A stretch of DNA of 64,000 nucleotides from Rhodococcus opacus B4 (GTDB lineage Bacteria; Actinomycetota; Actinomycetes; Mycobacteriales; Mycobacteriaceae), in NCBI RefSeq assembly GCF_000010805.1, contig NC_012522.1:3348001-3412000 (forward strand). Reading direction: 5' to 3'. The position numbers and the translations under genes are program-made. This document shows, piece after piece, positions 43,584 to 52,784 of the stretch (the stretch's first letter is position 1; each line of letters starts with the position of its first letter). The notes beneath the pieces are model-generated. The model was not told the DNA's origin, ran no database searches, and saw only the letters and a list, made by a program, of their open reading frames with translations.

Positions 43584-45905
43584 TTACTCGCCGCGCCTCT
43601 GCTCGATGCTCCAGGCCGCGATCTGCGCACGGGAGTTGAAGCCCAGTTTGGACAGGATGTGTTCCACGTGCCCCTGCGCGGTGCGTTGCGAGATGACCAG
43701 CCTGGCCGCGATTGCCTTGTTCGTCAGGCCCTCGGCGACGAGTTCGGCGACCTGTTGTTCGCGCCGGGTGAGGCTCGTGGACCCCGGCTCGGCCGGGCCG
43801 TCGGAGGGACCCGTCTCCTCGAGGGCGTACGCCGCGGCCTCGTCGAACCGCGTTCCGAGGCCCTGCCGGAACTCCGACTCGAACCCGCGGTCACCGATCG
43901 CCTGCCGGGCCTCCCCCTCGAACCGGGCGTGCTGAAGGTGCGCGTTCGGGAAGATGGTGCTCTGACTCCCCACCGTGCGGGCAAGGGCCTCCGTGGCTCC
44001 CATCAACCGGGCCGCGCGCCGAGGCTCCCCGTCGTCCACCGCAATCCACGACAGCAGCTCCAAACACCCCATCGCACTGATGCGGTCGTCCACCAACCGC
44101 GCGAGCTGCAACCCGCTCGTCACCAACTCCTTCGCGCGGGAAGCCTCGCCCCGCCGCCACGCTCCCATCGCCGCGCCCCACAGCGACCATCCCCGGTACA
44201 CGGATTCGCCCCGCGACTCCGTGACCGCCAGAATCTCCCGCTGACACTCCTCACTGCGGGCACGGTCTCCGGCCGCGTCACCGGCCAGCGCGAGCCCGAG
44301 CAGCGACCACATCAGATACAGCGGGTTGCCGTCCGCCCGGAACACCGGGAGCGAGGATTCGAAATACTCGCAGGCTGCCGCGGACTCGCCGGTGAAGTGA
44401 GCATGCCAACCGGCGGCGTCGGCCATCAGCGCCTCGCCCACCCGATCGCCGACCTCCGCAGCCATCGCGGCGCCGCGCTCGGCGTACAGCGCCGACGCAT
44501 CCGGGTCGCCGTTGAGCCCGGACAGCGCACTGAGCACGTACAGCGCCTTGATCCGCTCCACACCTGCCGTGCCGCCCTCGATCGCCAGTAGCTGCGCGAG
44601 CCACCGCATGCCCTCCCGCAGCCGGCCCCGCACGCGCCAGTACGGGTACAGCGCCGCCGCAATCCGCAGTCCCGCACCCGCCTCGGTCGGACCGGTCAGG
44701 CAGAACTGCAGCGCCGCACGGACATTGGGTAGTTCGGTGTCCAGCCGCGCCAGCCAGGCCACCTGCCGCGAGCTGATCCATTCGGCCTCCGCCCGCAGCA
44801 CCAGTTGTTCGTACCAGTCCCGGTGCCGTCGCAACAGCGAGGCGAACTCCCCGGTCTCCTGCAACCGTTCCGTACCGTAGTCACGCAACGTCTCGAGCAG
44901 CCGGTACCGCACCACTCCCCCGGCCTCTTCCCGGATCAGAATCGATTTGTCGATCAACGACCCCACCACGTCGACCACCTGGTCCGCCGCCGAGGCGTGG
45001 GCGCAGATGCCTTCGACCGCGTCGAGCGCGAAGCTGCCGAAGAAGACCGCCAGCCGGCCCCACAGCTCCCGCTCGGCGGGCGAGCACAACTCGTGGCTCC
45101 AGTCGATGCACCAGGCCAGGGTCTGCTGCCGGACCGGCGCGCCGCGGCTGCCCGTGGTCAGCAGGCCGTACCGGTCCGTGAGCCGTCGCAGAATCTGATC
45201 CTCCGACATCGCCCGCAGCCGCACCGCCGCCAGCTCGATCGCGAGCGGCAGACCGTCCAGTCGACGGCAGATCCTGGCCACCACGTCCTGATTGGTCTCG
45301 GTGATGGCGAAGCCCGGGACCGCCATCGCCGCGCGTTCGGCGAACAGGCTCATCGACTCGTAGTGGTCGAGTACGCAGCCGGCCCGGCTCTCGCGGTGGG
45401 GGTCCGGCATGGTCAGGGGTGGCACCCGGAACACCGCCTCGCCCCCGATTCCGAGGGGTTCCCGGCTGGTCGCGAGCACCCGGAGCTCCGGGCACGCGCG
45501 CAGGAGGAGACGGGCCAGGTCGGCGGCCGGTTCGACGAGATGCTCGCAGTTGTCCAGCACGAGCAGCAGCTTCCGCGGCTCGAGAAAATCGGCGAGCAGT
45601 GCCTCGGGTGCGGCGCCCGCGCCCTCGCGCAGACCCAACGCCGACAGCGCCGCGTCCACGACCGCGCCCGGCTCGTACACCTCCCCCAACTCGACCAACC
45701 ACACACCGTCCTCGAACGCGCGGGAAGAATCGGCGGCGACCCGCAGCGCGAGCCGGGTCTTTCCGACGCCCCCGATGCCGGTCAACGTCACGAGCCGCGA
45801 CACCGACAGCAGACGGCGAACCTCGCCGAGTTCACGGCGACGACCGACGAAACTCGTCAGCTCATGGGGAAGATTTCCCCCGTTCGTCCTGTCACCGGGA
45901 GACAT
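43584..45905 (-). CDS. Large ATPase-LuxR transcriptional regulator
   Basis: 773-residue signal-transduction regulator. The N-terminal STAND/NB-ARC ATPase begins TSFVGRRRELGEVRRLL with P-loop GIGGVGKTRL (residues 43-52) and LVLDNCEHL. An alpha-helical TPR-like middle follows (about 400-690). The C-terminal LuxR HTH is LTRREQQVAELVAEGLTNKA with SQRTAQGHVEHILSKLGF. Such proteins integrate an unknown ligand with ATP binding to activate nearby genes. The lexA-like gene follows 43 bp downstream on the same strand and could be cotranscribed. Confidence 0.92.
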   Translation of the reverse strand: MSPGDRTNGGNLPHELTSFVGRRRELGEVRRLLSVSRLVTLTGIGGVGKTRLALRVAADSSRAFEDGVWLVELGEVYEPGAVVDAALSALGLREGAGAAPEALLADFLEPRKLLLVLDNCEHLVEPAADLARLLLRACPELRVLATSREPLGIGGEAVFRVPPLTMPDPHRESRAGCVLDHYESMSLFAERAAMAVPGFAITETNQDVVARICRRLDGLPLAIELAAVRLRAMSEDQILRRLTDRYGLLTTGSRGAPVRQQTLAWCIDWSHELCSPAERELWGRLAVFFGSFALDAVEGICAHASAADQVVDVVGSLIDKSILIREEAGGVVRYRLLETLRDYGTERLQETGEFASLLRRHRDWYEQLVLRAEAEWISSRQVAWLARLDTELPNVRAALQFCLTGPTEAGAGLRIAAALYPYWRVRGRLREGMRWLAQLLAIEGGTAGVERIKALYVLSALSGLNGDPDASALYAERGAAMAAEVGDRVGEALMADAAGWHAHFTGESAAACEYFESSLPVFRADGNPLYLMWSLLGLALAGDAAGDRARSEECQREILAVTESRGESVYRGWSLWGAAMGAWRRGEASRAKELVTSGLQLARLVDDRISAMGCLELLSWIAVDDGEPRRAARLMGATEALARTVGSQSTIFPNAHLQHARFEGEARQAIGDRGFESEFRQGLGTRFDEAAAYALEETGPSDGPAEPGSTSLTRREQQVAELVAEGLTNKAIAARLVISQRTAQGHVEHILSKLGFNSRAQIAAWSIEQRRGE

Positions 45906-46022
45906 GGAGCCGTCACTTTCATCTCACGCGCGCCTCCGACCAAGGTACCTCCCCAGCATCCGGTTTCGCAGCGACGCGACCAACCCCCGCGACCGGGCTC
46001 GGCTGCCGAATCCGGCGATGGA

Positions 46023-46922
46023 TCACTGAAAGTAGGACGCATAGTCACGGAAGGGAACCTGGCCCGTGGGGCTCGACCGTACGGCGTCGGCAACCGCCGG
46101 AGGAATGGGAGCCCAGTAGGCAGGCATCGCGGCCGCCAGGGACGGCTGCAGTATGTAGAGCAGTGCGAAGTTCACGATCCACAGCGGCGGCGCCATCGAC
46201 ATGCCGACCTCCGCACTCACGCCGCCCTCGGTGTTGGTCACCAGTTGAGCCGCACCCGAAATCTGTTGCGCTGCAAAGCCATATGCTGCTTGCACCGTGT
46301 ACGCCGACTCGTACAGCGCTACCAGGGTGTGCGTCGCACCGTTGTTCCGCAACCAGGTTCCCACGAAGCCGCCGGGAGCGAGCAACGAGTTCACCTGTCT
46401 CGTCGGCGCGTCCGCGTTGGCCGGGCTCTCCAGCAGTCCGTCGGGGTTCACGTAGAGCCCGTAACTGGCCAGGACGGACGGTGTGTTCCGGCCGTCGACG
46501 TCGGAATAGAGGGGACGGTCGTTCGTATTGGTGAGGATCCGGGCGCACGCCACAATCACCTCGGCGGCGTCGCTGTTACCTCCGACTCCACCGCCGGTGA
46601 CGAGGTCCTGATACTGCTGCTCGGATAGCACGTCGGCCCTGTCGAGCCCTATCTGACCGGCGATCTCGTCTGCCGTTTGCTGACCGAGCGGCGCGTTGAG
46701 CTGACCCGGACTCGTCAGCTGCGTCGGGGCCAGGCGCTCGTAGCCGGGTGCCCCGGAGAACGGGATCGAGAACCCGGTGTCGACGGCCGGTTCGCCGCCG
46801 GCGGTCCGGGCAGTTGCCAGGGTGAGCAGGCACACTCCCATCAGTGCCAGTGCCGAGAACGTCCTGCGGTGGCGGATTGCTCCGCGTCGAGGTCCGTGAC
46901 CCGCCGAACCTGTGCTGCGCAT
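46023..46922 (-). CDS. Secreted hypothetical protein
   Basis: 299-residue protein with an N-terminal signal sequence (basic start, hydrophobic ALALMGVCLLTLA, likely cleavage after TARTAGG). The mature part has no recognised domain; notable blocks are NSDAAEVIVACARILTNTND, SVLASYGLYVNPDG and two short hydrophobic stretches (SMAPPLWIVNFALLY; LQPSLAAAMPAYW). Similar proteins occur in mycolic-acid actinobacteria without known function. It stands alone between the LuxR regulator and sigma-factor genes. Confidence 0.8.
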   Translation of the reverse strand: MRSTGSAGHGPRRGAIRHRRTFSALALMGVCLLTLATARTAGGEPAVDTGFSIPFSGAPGYERLAPTQLTSPGQLNAPLGQQTADEIAGQIGLDRADVLSEQQYQDLVTGGGVGGNSDAAEVIVACARILTNTNDRPLYSDVDGRNTPSVLASYGLYVNPDGLLESPANADAPTRQVNSLLAPGGFVGTWLRNNGATHTLVALYESAYTVQAAYGFAAQQISGAAQLVTNTEGGVSAEVGMSMAPPLWIVNFALLYILQPSLAAAMPAYWAPIPPAVADAVRSSPTGQVPFRDYASYFQ

Positions 46923-47082
46923 AAGTCAACCTCCCAGAACACGATCCGGCGAGATGCCACGAGCTATGACCAGTCAATCGCCGGGAACGACGCCGTGTCA
47001 AGACTCGCGACCTCCACCGCGGTGCGGGTCTCGCGGAGGCCGGTGCATCCGACCTCGGTGGCAAAACTGTTGGGCCGCAGTC

Positions 47083-48315
47083 CTACCGCAGTTGGTCGCG
47101 GCGACGGGTCAGATAGGCGGTCTCGGCGGTGTTGCCCGCCAGGTCGATGGCTTCGTCATAGGCGGCGCGTGACTGCTCACTGCGGCCCATCCGGCGTAGC
47201 AGGTCGGCGCGGGTCGCGTGATAGGCGTGATAGCCGGCCAACGTGTGCTCGAGACGGTCGACAGCCGCCAGTGCCACCTCCGGGCCGTCGAGTTCGGCGA
47301 CCGCGACGGCCCGGTTGAGGGCAGTGATCGGCGAGGGGTCGATGCGGACGAGCTGGTCGTAGAGGGCGAGGACCTGCGACCAGTCGGTGTCGCGCGTGTC
47401 GCGGGCGGAGGTGTGGACGGCGTTGATCGCGGCGAGGATCTGGTAGCGCCCCGGAGCCACCCCGGCGGCGGCAGCGGCCAGGCGTTCGCGCACCAGCCGG
47501 TGGCCCTCGGCGATCAGCGCTGCGTCCCAGGCCCCACGGTCCTGCTCGGCGAGAGAGACCAGTTCGCCGCCGGCCGAGACCCGGGCGGTGCGGCGGGCCT
47601 CGGTGAGCAGCATGAGCGCCAGCAACCCGGCCACCTCCCCGTCGTCGGGCAGCAGGTCTCGGATCAGCCGGGTGAGCCGGATCGCCTCGGCGGTCAGGTC
47701 GTGACGTACCGGATCGGTGTCGGGGCCGGTCGCCAGGTAACCCTCGTTGAACACGAGGAACAGGACAGCGAGGACGCCGGACACCCGCGCCGGGAGATCG
47801 TCGGCGGTCGGCACTCGATAGGGGATCCGCGCCGCCTTGATCTTGTCCTTCGCGCGGGTGATCCGACGCCCGACGGCACTTTCGGTCGCCAGGAACGCGC
47901 GGGCGATCTCGGGCACGGTCAGCCCGCCGACCATACGTAACGTCAGCGCCGCGCGGGATTCCATCGCCAGGGCCGGGTGAGCGCAGGTGAAGATCAGCCG
48001 GAGCCGGTCGTCGTCGATGGCGCCGGGAGGCTCGGGCGGGTCGTCGTACACCACCTGCGCCTCCTTGTGCTTGTCCTCGCGTTTGCTCTCGCGGCGGATC
48101 CGGTCGATGGCCTTGTGGTTGGCGGTCGCGGTCAGCCAGGCGCCGGGGTTGGGAGGCACACCGTCGGCAGGCCACCGCTCGACGGCGGTCGCGAACGCCT
48201 CGGCCGTCGCCTCCTCCGCGACGTCGAGGCTGCCGAAACGCCCGGTCAGGGCGGCGACCACCCGAGCCCACTCCTCGCGGTGCGCCCGGGTGACCGCTTC
48301 GGCGGCGCCGCTCAC
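47083..48315 (-). CDS. ECF RNA polymerase sigma factor, ECF42 group
   Basis: 410-residue sigma factor with region 2 (ATAEAFATAVERWP, AWLTATANHKAIDRIRRE), region 4 (ALTLRMVGGLTVPEIARAFL) and a long C-terminal TPR-like extension (about 220 residues) typical of ECF42. No anti-sigma factor is encoded; ECF42 members are controlled through this extension and are linked to DGPF/YCII genes, as here. The GTG start overlaps the stop of the DGPF gene (GTGA), so the two are coupled. Confidence 0.92.
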   Translation of the reverse strand: MSGAAEAVTRAHREEWARVVAALTGRFGSLDVAEEATAEAFATAVERWPADGVPPNPGAWLTATANHKAIDRIRRESKREDKHKEAQVVYDDPPEPPGAIDDDRLRLIFTCAHPALAMESRAALTLRMVGGLTVPEIARAFLATESAVGRRITRAKDKIKAARIPYRVPTADDLPARVSGVLAVLFLVFNEGYLATGPDTDPVRHDLTAEAIRLTRLIRDLLPDDGEVAGLLALMLLTEARRTARVSAGGELVSLAEQDRGAWDAALIAEGHRLVRERLAAAAAGVAPGRYQILAAINAVHTSARDTRDTDWSQVLALYDQLVRIDPSPITALNRAVAVAELDGPEVALAAVDRLEHTLAGYHAYHATRADLLRRMGRSEQSRAAYDEAIDLAGNTAETAYLTRRRDQLR

Positions 48316-48635
48316 TGGAATGGCCGCACCTCGATCTTCCGATCGCAGATCTTCGACGCCTCGGCGGCGAGCGCGAGCGCCACATCCAGATCGGGGGCCT
48401 CCCACACCCAGACGCCGGCAAGGTACTCCTTCGACTCCACGAACGGCCCGTCGCTGAACACCGCCTGCTCGCCGCGGTTGTCGATGACGGTGGCTGTGGT
48501 GGTGTCGGCGAGTCCGCCCGCGAACACCCAGTAGCCGTCGGCGATCAGTCGCTCGTTGAACTCGCTGATGGCAGGCTGCCGGTCCGTGCTGCCCGGATTG
48601 TTCTTGTCGTCGATCACGGAAACCAGATACTGCAT
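48312..48635 (-). CDS. YCII-related (DGPF) protein
   Basis: 107-residue YCII-fold protein beginning MQYLVSVIDDKNN with the eponymous motif FSDGPFVESKEYLAG near residues 64-78 and a C-terminal KIEVRPF. The ATG follows AGAGGATC. DGPF genes are the conserved targets and neighbours of ECF42 sigma factors; their biochemical role is not established. It sits between the RibD-like gene and the sigma gene it is coupled to. Confidence 0.9.
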   Translation of the reverse strand: MQYLVSVIDDKNNPGSTDRQPAISEFNERLIADGYWVFAGGLADTTTATVIDNRGEQAVFSDGPFVESKEYLAGVWVWEAPDLDVALALAAEASKICDRKIEVRPFQ

Positions 48636-48676
48636 GTCAAGATCCTCTCCTCTGGTGGTGTACCGGTCGGGGGAGT

Positions 48677-49297
48677 TCACGCCGCCGCGTACTGCGGGCG
48701 GCCCGCCGGCCGGTAGACCTGGATCGTGACGCCCTTCGAGTCGACCCGCGACTCGATCAGGTCGAGCTGAAGGTCCGGGCCGGCCTCCGGAAACAACCGC
48801 GCGCCCTGGCCGAGTACGACGGGAACGACGATGTGAGTCATCTCGTCGATCAAATCGTTCTCCAGCAACCACCGGGTCAGGGTGCCGCTGCCGTGCACCT
48901 GCAGCTCACCCCCCGGTTCGGCCTTCAGGTCCGCGATGGCGGCCGCGAGGTCGTCGGACAGGACGGTGGTGCCCGACCATTCGGGATCGGTGAGCGTGGT
49001 CGATGCCACGTACTTGGGCTGGGTGTTCAGCGCCCGCATGACGGGCTCCCATCCGGGGACATCCTGCTCCGTCGCAGATCCCCACGAGCCGGCGAACAGC
49101 TCGTAGGTGCGCCGGCCGAGCAGGAACGCGTCGGCGCGCTGGTAGGTCTGCTTGATGAACGCGTGGGTCGCGTCGTCACCCCTACCCAGGGCCCATCCGC
49201 CGCGCTCGAATCCGTTTCGGCGGTCCTCGTCCGACGCGCCGCCGTTTCCCTGCACCACTCCGTCGACGGTGACCTGAGTCATGGTTGTGAGCTTCAT
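48677..49297 (-). CDS. Dihydrofolate-reductase-fold protein (RibD C-terminal type)
   Basis: 206-residue RibD_C/DHFR-fold NADPH-dependent reductase-like protein. MKLTTMTQVTVDGVVQG opens the fold; AFLLGRRTYELFAGSW and GELQVHGSGTLTRWLL carry nucleotide-binding segments; VVLGQGARLFPE ends the core. It is first of the three-gene RibD-DGPF-ECF42 cassette (41 bp to the DGPF gene). Members are annotated as deaminase/reductase, but physiological substrates are unknown. Confidence 0.88.
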   Translation of the reverse strand: MKLTTMTQVTVDGVVQGNGGASDEDRRNGFERGGWALGRGDDATHAFIKQTYQRADAFLLGRRTYELFAGSWGSATEQDVPGWEPVMRALNTQPKYVASTTLTDPEWSGTTVLSDDLAAAIADLKAEPGGELQVHGSGTLTRWLLENDLIDEMTHIVVPVVLGQGARLFPEAGPDLQLDLIESRVDSKGVTIQVYRPAGRPQYAAA

Positions 49298-49539
49298 GGT
49301 CGCGGTTCCTATACCTTGGCGCCGCCCCCGGTGGGCGGCCTCACCCCCTCAACGAACGCGACCGCCCGGATCGGACACCGCCTCCCGGATTTCTTCGAAG
49401 AATTTTTCCGACGCCGTTCCGTCGGGCATGGGCACACGGCTGTTGCGGCGTCACTGTCCCAGGTGCGCACTCGCTGCTACCGGTGGGATGGCACGCCGGC
49501 GTGGTTTCCGGTGTCGTCGTGGTGGCTGCTCCCAGCGGC

Positions 49540-50031
49540 CTACTTGACGCGTGGTCTCCGGACGAGTTCGGCGTCGCGCGGCGGGAAGGGTTCGCAATTG
49601 TTGTACCTGCGTTCGAGAACGGCGAGGTAGTGGGCGAGGGCTTCGTCGACGAGATCGGGCCACGTGTGGGGGGCGCCGGCGATGTGACTGATGGCGGCGA
49701 CGGCATCCTTGCCGTGTTCGACCTTGGCGGGCTCGATGTAGACGGATTCCTGCTTCTTGCCTGCGGGGGCCCTTTTTGCAGGCTTCTTCTCCTCGCCGAG
49801 GGCTGCACCCTGTGCGACCTGTGCGACGTCCACGCACTGCTCGACCAGGTTCGGCAGTCGCGGCTTGCGGCGTTCGAGGGGGTTGCCGGCGGGCCCGGGT
49901 TCACGTGTCACGCCGACCAGCAGTTCCCTGCGACGAGTTCTCGCGAACGTCCCGTCCGAGTGGGCCCCGGCGCGGGACTGGCGGCGCTCGAGGGGGTTGT
50001 TGGCGAGCCCGGGCTTACGTGTCGCGGTCAT
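49540..50031 (-). CDS. ParB-like partition accessory protein
   Basis: 163-residue protein translationally coupled to parA (ATGA). The N-terminal half is basic and carries two copies of an NPLERR element (GLANNPLERR and GPAGNPLERR). A Lys/Ala-rich linker (KKPAKRAPAGKK) leads to a helical C-terminus TWPDLVDEALAHYLAVLERRY. This is the layout of small non-canonical ParB proteins accompanying plasmid ParA in actinobacteria, which bind a centromere near the operon. Homology is by position and composition; no HTH of the large ParB type is seen. Confidence 0.65.
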   Translation of the reverse strand: MTATRKPGLANNPLERRQSRAGAHSDGTFARTRRRELLVGVTREPGPAGNPLERRKPRLPNLVEQCVDVAQVAQGAALGEEKKPAKRAPAGKKQESVYIEPAKVEHGKDAVAAISHIAGAPHTWPDLVDEALAHYLAVLERRYNNCEPFPPRDAELVRRPRVK

Positions 50032-50789
50032 CGGGGCATCCTTTCGACGAGTTCTCGGGCGGCGTCGCGGTAGGCGCGTGAAGCGGAGGAGGACGGTGCC
50101 CACCGGACGACGGGTTCTTCGGCGCTGTAGCTTTCGCTGACACGAACGGACTTCGGGATGATGGTGCGCATCGTCTGGTCGGGGTAGGTCTCGCGGAGCG
50201 CGGCGAGAACCTGCTGGTCGATGACCTGACCGAGTTCGACGCGGCCGCACAGAATGTGATTGAGCCGGGCAGTGGGGTTGAGCAACTCGACCTGCTCGGT
50301 GATGTAGTTCTCGATGCGCATGAGCGCCTCGAGTTCCATCGCTCCCGTCATGACGGCGGCAAGCACTTCGCTGCAGGCGACGAGTGCGCTGATGGTCAGG
50401 TGGTCGAAGTCGCCGGGGCAGTCGAGGAGGTTGAAGTCGACGTCGGGTGCGCCGGCGAGGGCTTTGCGCAGGACGCCGTGCGCACCGGGTTTCTTGAGGA
50501 AGTAGGGCCCGACGGAATCGAGTTCCTTGGTGGCGGGAACGAGGTGGATCCCGGACGCGGTGATCGTGGTGGCGTCCTCGATGCTCGCCACCATCATGAG
50601 CACCGACAGGACATCGTTGTCGACTGCTTCGGGCGTGGCGCCGAGCCAGGTGGTGGCATTGCACTGTGGGTCGAGGTCGACGACGCGGACGGTGTAGCCG
50701 GCTTCGACAAGGGCCTGGGCGAGGTTGACCGTGCTCGTGGTTTTGGTCGAGCCGCCCTTATGGTTGACCACTGCGATGGTGCGGGTCAT
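50028..50789 (-). CDS. parA: ParA-family partition ATPase
   Basis: 253-residue Walker-type ATPase for replicon segregation. The deviant Walker A reads NHKGGSTKTTS (residues 9-19), Walker A' is VVDLDPQCNATTW and Walker B is FNLLDCPGD. No N-terminal HTH, so it is of the short (type Ib-like) class whose partner is usually a small DNA-binding protein, as found here. The ATG follows GAAGGGACACC; the in-frame start seven codons earlier has no such site. A partition pair implies that the window is, or was, part of a plasmid or integrated element. Confidence 0.9.
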   Translation of the reverse strand: MTRTIAVVNHKGGSTKTTSTVNLAQALVEAGYTVRVVDLDPQCNATTWLGATPEAVDNDVLSVLMMVASIEDATTITASGIHLVPATKELDSVGPYFLKKPGAHGVLRKALAGAPDVDFNLLDCPGDFDHLTISALVACSEVLAAVMTGAMELEALMRIENYITEQVELLNPTARLNHILCGRVELGQVIDQQVLAALRETYPDQTMRTIIPKSVRVSESYSAEEPVVRWAPSSSASRAYRDAARELVERMPR

Positions 50790-51203
50790 GGTGTCCCTTC
50801 GGTTAAACATACTGAGGTGTCTCAAGATACTTAACTTCGCCGCGACACGCGGCAGAGCCGCCGATCTGAGCTCCGACGCCGAGCGCAGGGGCGAACAACC
50901 TCCGAGTGACCTGCGATACACCCTTGCGCCTCTGGATCTGCTTCGCCACCAAGTGCTGATCGATTGCCCCCTACCAGGGTGGGGCAGTCGCGACCTGACG
51001 TCGGCAGTGACCATGAGAGATGCATAGATCGCCGCTACACGCCACGACTACCTACTTTTGCGCGCACCGGGCACCCGCCCCGGTCAGTCCCTGATCCGGG
51101 GCCGAGCCGTCGCTGCATCGGTAACGATCGAGGCCAGTTGCTGGTCGACGGGTCGCTCCGTATCACGGGAATACCCTGCACCTACCTACAACTTGGACCC
51201 AAC
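50790..51203. other. Intergenic region upstream of parA, candidate centromere
   Basis: Between parA and the FMN/F420 protein gene. It contains a TGAG-GTGT-CTCA palindrome at 50813-50824 flanked by ATACT and GATACTT, and a stem-loop near 50962-50989 (TTGCCCC with GGGGCAG). No gene is called. A parS-like role of the first element is a guess. Confidence 0.4.
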
Positions 51204-51635
51204 ATGACCATTCCACCGTTCGACCCGCGCACGCTTCTCGCGGAAAGCCGACTCGGCGTCCTTGCGACGATCAAGTCGGACGGCCGCCCCCAGCTCTCCC
51301 CCGTCACGCCCTTCTACGACCGGGAGGCCGACGTCCTCTACGTCTCGATGACCGAGGGACGGGCCAAGACGGCGAACCTGCGCCGGGACCCGCGCTCCAC
51401 GCTCGAGGTCACCGCCCCCGACGGCCGGTCCTGGGCTACTGCCGACGGCACTGCCCTGCTCACCGGACCTGGGACCGACCCCCGAGGCCCCGAGGTCGAG
51501 GCCCTGGTGCGCTACTACCGCGCCGCCGCCGGTGAGCACCCGGACTGGGACGAGTACCGGTCCGTGATGGTGTCCGACCGCAGGGTGCTCATGACGATGA
51601 CGGTGCACCACGTGTACGGCGCCAGGATCGGCTGA
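51204..51635 (+). CDS. PPOX-class flavin/F420-dependent enzyme
   Basis: 143-residue split-barrel oxidoreductase of the PNPOx-like/F420 group. Strand pattern LGVLATIKSDGRPQLSPVTPFY, then VLYVSMTEGRAKTANLRRDP is typical; the second half has TGPGTDP and the tail VLMTMTVHHVYGARIG. Such proteins bind F420 or FMN; the TIGR03618-like tail favours F420 but is not proof. The ATG has no strong ribosome site. Monocistronic, convergent with the LysR gene. Confidence 0.85.
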   Translation: MTIPPFDPRTLLAESRLGVLATIKSDGRPQLSPVTPFYDREADVLYVSMTEGRAKTANLRRDPRSTLEVTAPDGRSWATADGTALLTGPGTDPRGPEVEALVRYYRAAAGEHPDWDEYRSVMVSDRRVLMTMTVHHVYGARIG

Positions 51636-51750
51636 CCCGCGAGCGGACCCCGCGGAAGTTCCCCGCGCGGGACACCAAGGCCTGACGACCGTCGACCGGC
51701 ATCATCTGACGGAACTGCCCAGATCCGCCAGGACGCTCGGCCGACGACCA

Positions 51751-52680
51751 TCACCCTGTGAAATCAATTCGGCTGCCGGAGTCCAGAGTTGACGTGGCCT
51801 CCCGAAGCAAGGTGGTGACCGCGGCCACCAGGTTGTCGGCGGTCTTTCCTCGGGGGTAGCTGCGGAGCACGACCCGACGGGTGCCGAGTCCGGGCACGTC
51901 GATGACATCGACGCCCTCGAGCAGCATCCCCTGCAACGCGAGTGCCGGCAGCACGGTCATCCCCTCCCCCGCGGCAACCAGCGCCAGTGCGGTCTGGCTT
52001 CCGAAGTAGCGGTGCACGATGTACTTGGTGCCGCCCGCTACATGCCGCAGTCTTCGCGCGGGGAAGGCGGTCGCAGCCTTGGGCTCACCCAGCCACGGCA
52101 GGGGTGTGCGTTCGAGGTCGGTGATGTCGGTGATCAGCGTTCCAGCCGGAACCACCAATTTCCAGGGCTCGTCGAATAGAGGAACCTCGGCGACGCCGGC
52201 GGGCGGAGCGGTCGCGGACGCTTCTGCATCGAGTTCGACTATGGCGGCGTCGAATTCGCCGTCCTTGAGAGACCGCAGATGAGGTTCCAGTTCGGTCTCG
52301 ACGAGGTCGAACGCGACCCCCGGCAGTTTGCTGCGCCACTGCGGTAGGGCGGGGGCGATCACGACCGACAAGAAGCTCTGGAAGCACGCGATGCGCATCC
52401 GGCCGTGGAGCTCCGCGTCGCCCCGCTGCAGCCGTGACCGCACCCCGGCCAGTGTTCGCTCGATATCTTGGGCCGCCTCCGCGAGCAGCGTCCCCTCCTC
52501 CGTCAGCACCGAGCCCTGCGGGGTTCGCGTCATCAGCACCTGACCGGTCTCACGTTCGAGCCGCGCTATCTGCTGCGACACCGCCGAAGGGGTCATGTGC
52601 AGCTCGTCGGCGGCCGCCAGAATCCCACCTGCCCGCGCCACCGCCAGCAGGTAACGCAACCGTCGCGGATCGATCTCCAT
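51751..52680 (-). CDS. LysR-family transcriptional regulator
   Basis: 309-residue LTTR with HTH LLAVARAGGILAAADELHM followed by SAVSQQIARLERETG, and an effector domain from about residue 95. The start lies in a compact 104-bp divergent region with the small membrane protein gene at 52785, its likely target besides itself. It is more distant from the two LysRs at 24-29 kb. Confidence 0.9.
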   Translation of the reverse strand: MEIDPRRLRYLLAVARAGGILAAADELHMTPSAVSQQIARLERETGQVLMTRTPQGSVLTEEGTLLAEAAQDIERTLAGVRSRLQRGDAELHGRMRIACFQSFLSVVIAPALPQWRSKLPGVAFDLVETELEPHLRSLKDGEFDAAIVELDAEASATAPPAGVAEVPLFDEPWKLVVPAGTLITDITDLERTPLPWLGEPKAATAFPARRLRHVAGGTKYIVHRYFGSQTALALVAAGEGMTVLPALALQGMLLEGVDVIDVPGLGTRRVVLRSYPRGKTADNLVAAVTTLLREATSTLDSGSRIDFTG

Positions 52681-52784
52681 TCACAAATCCTAAACCCTGG
52701 ATACAGAGAATTTCACTTGTACTGAATACCCGGCTCCCCACATACTTCCGGTGACATCGTGAGAGAACGTGAGAGGAGGAGGCC

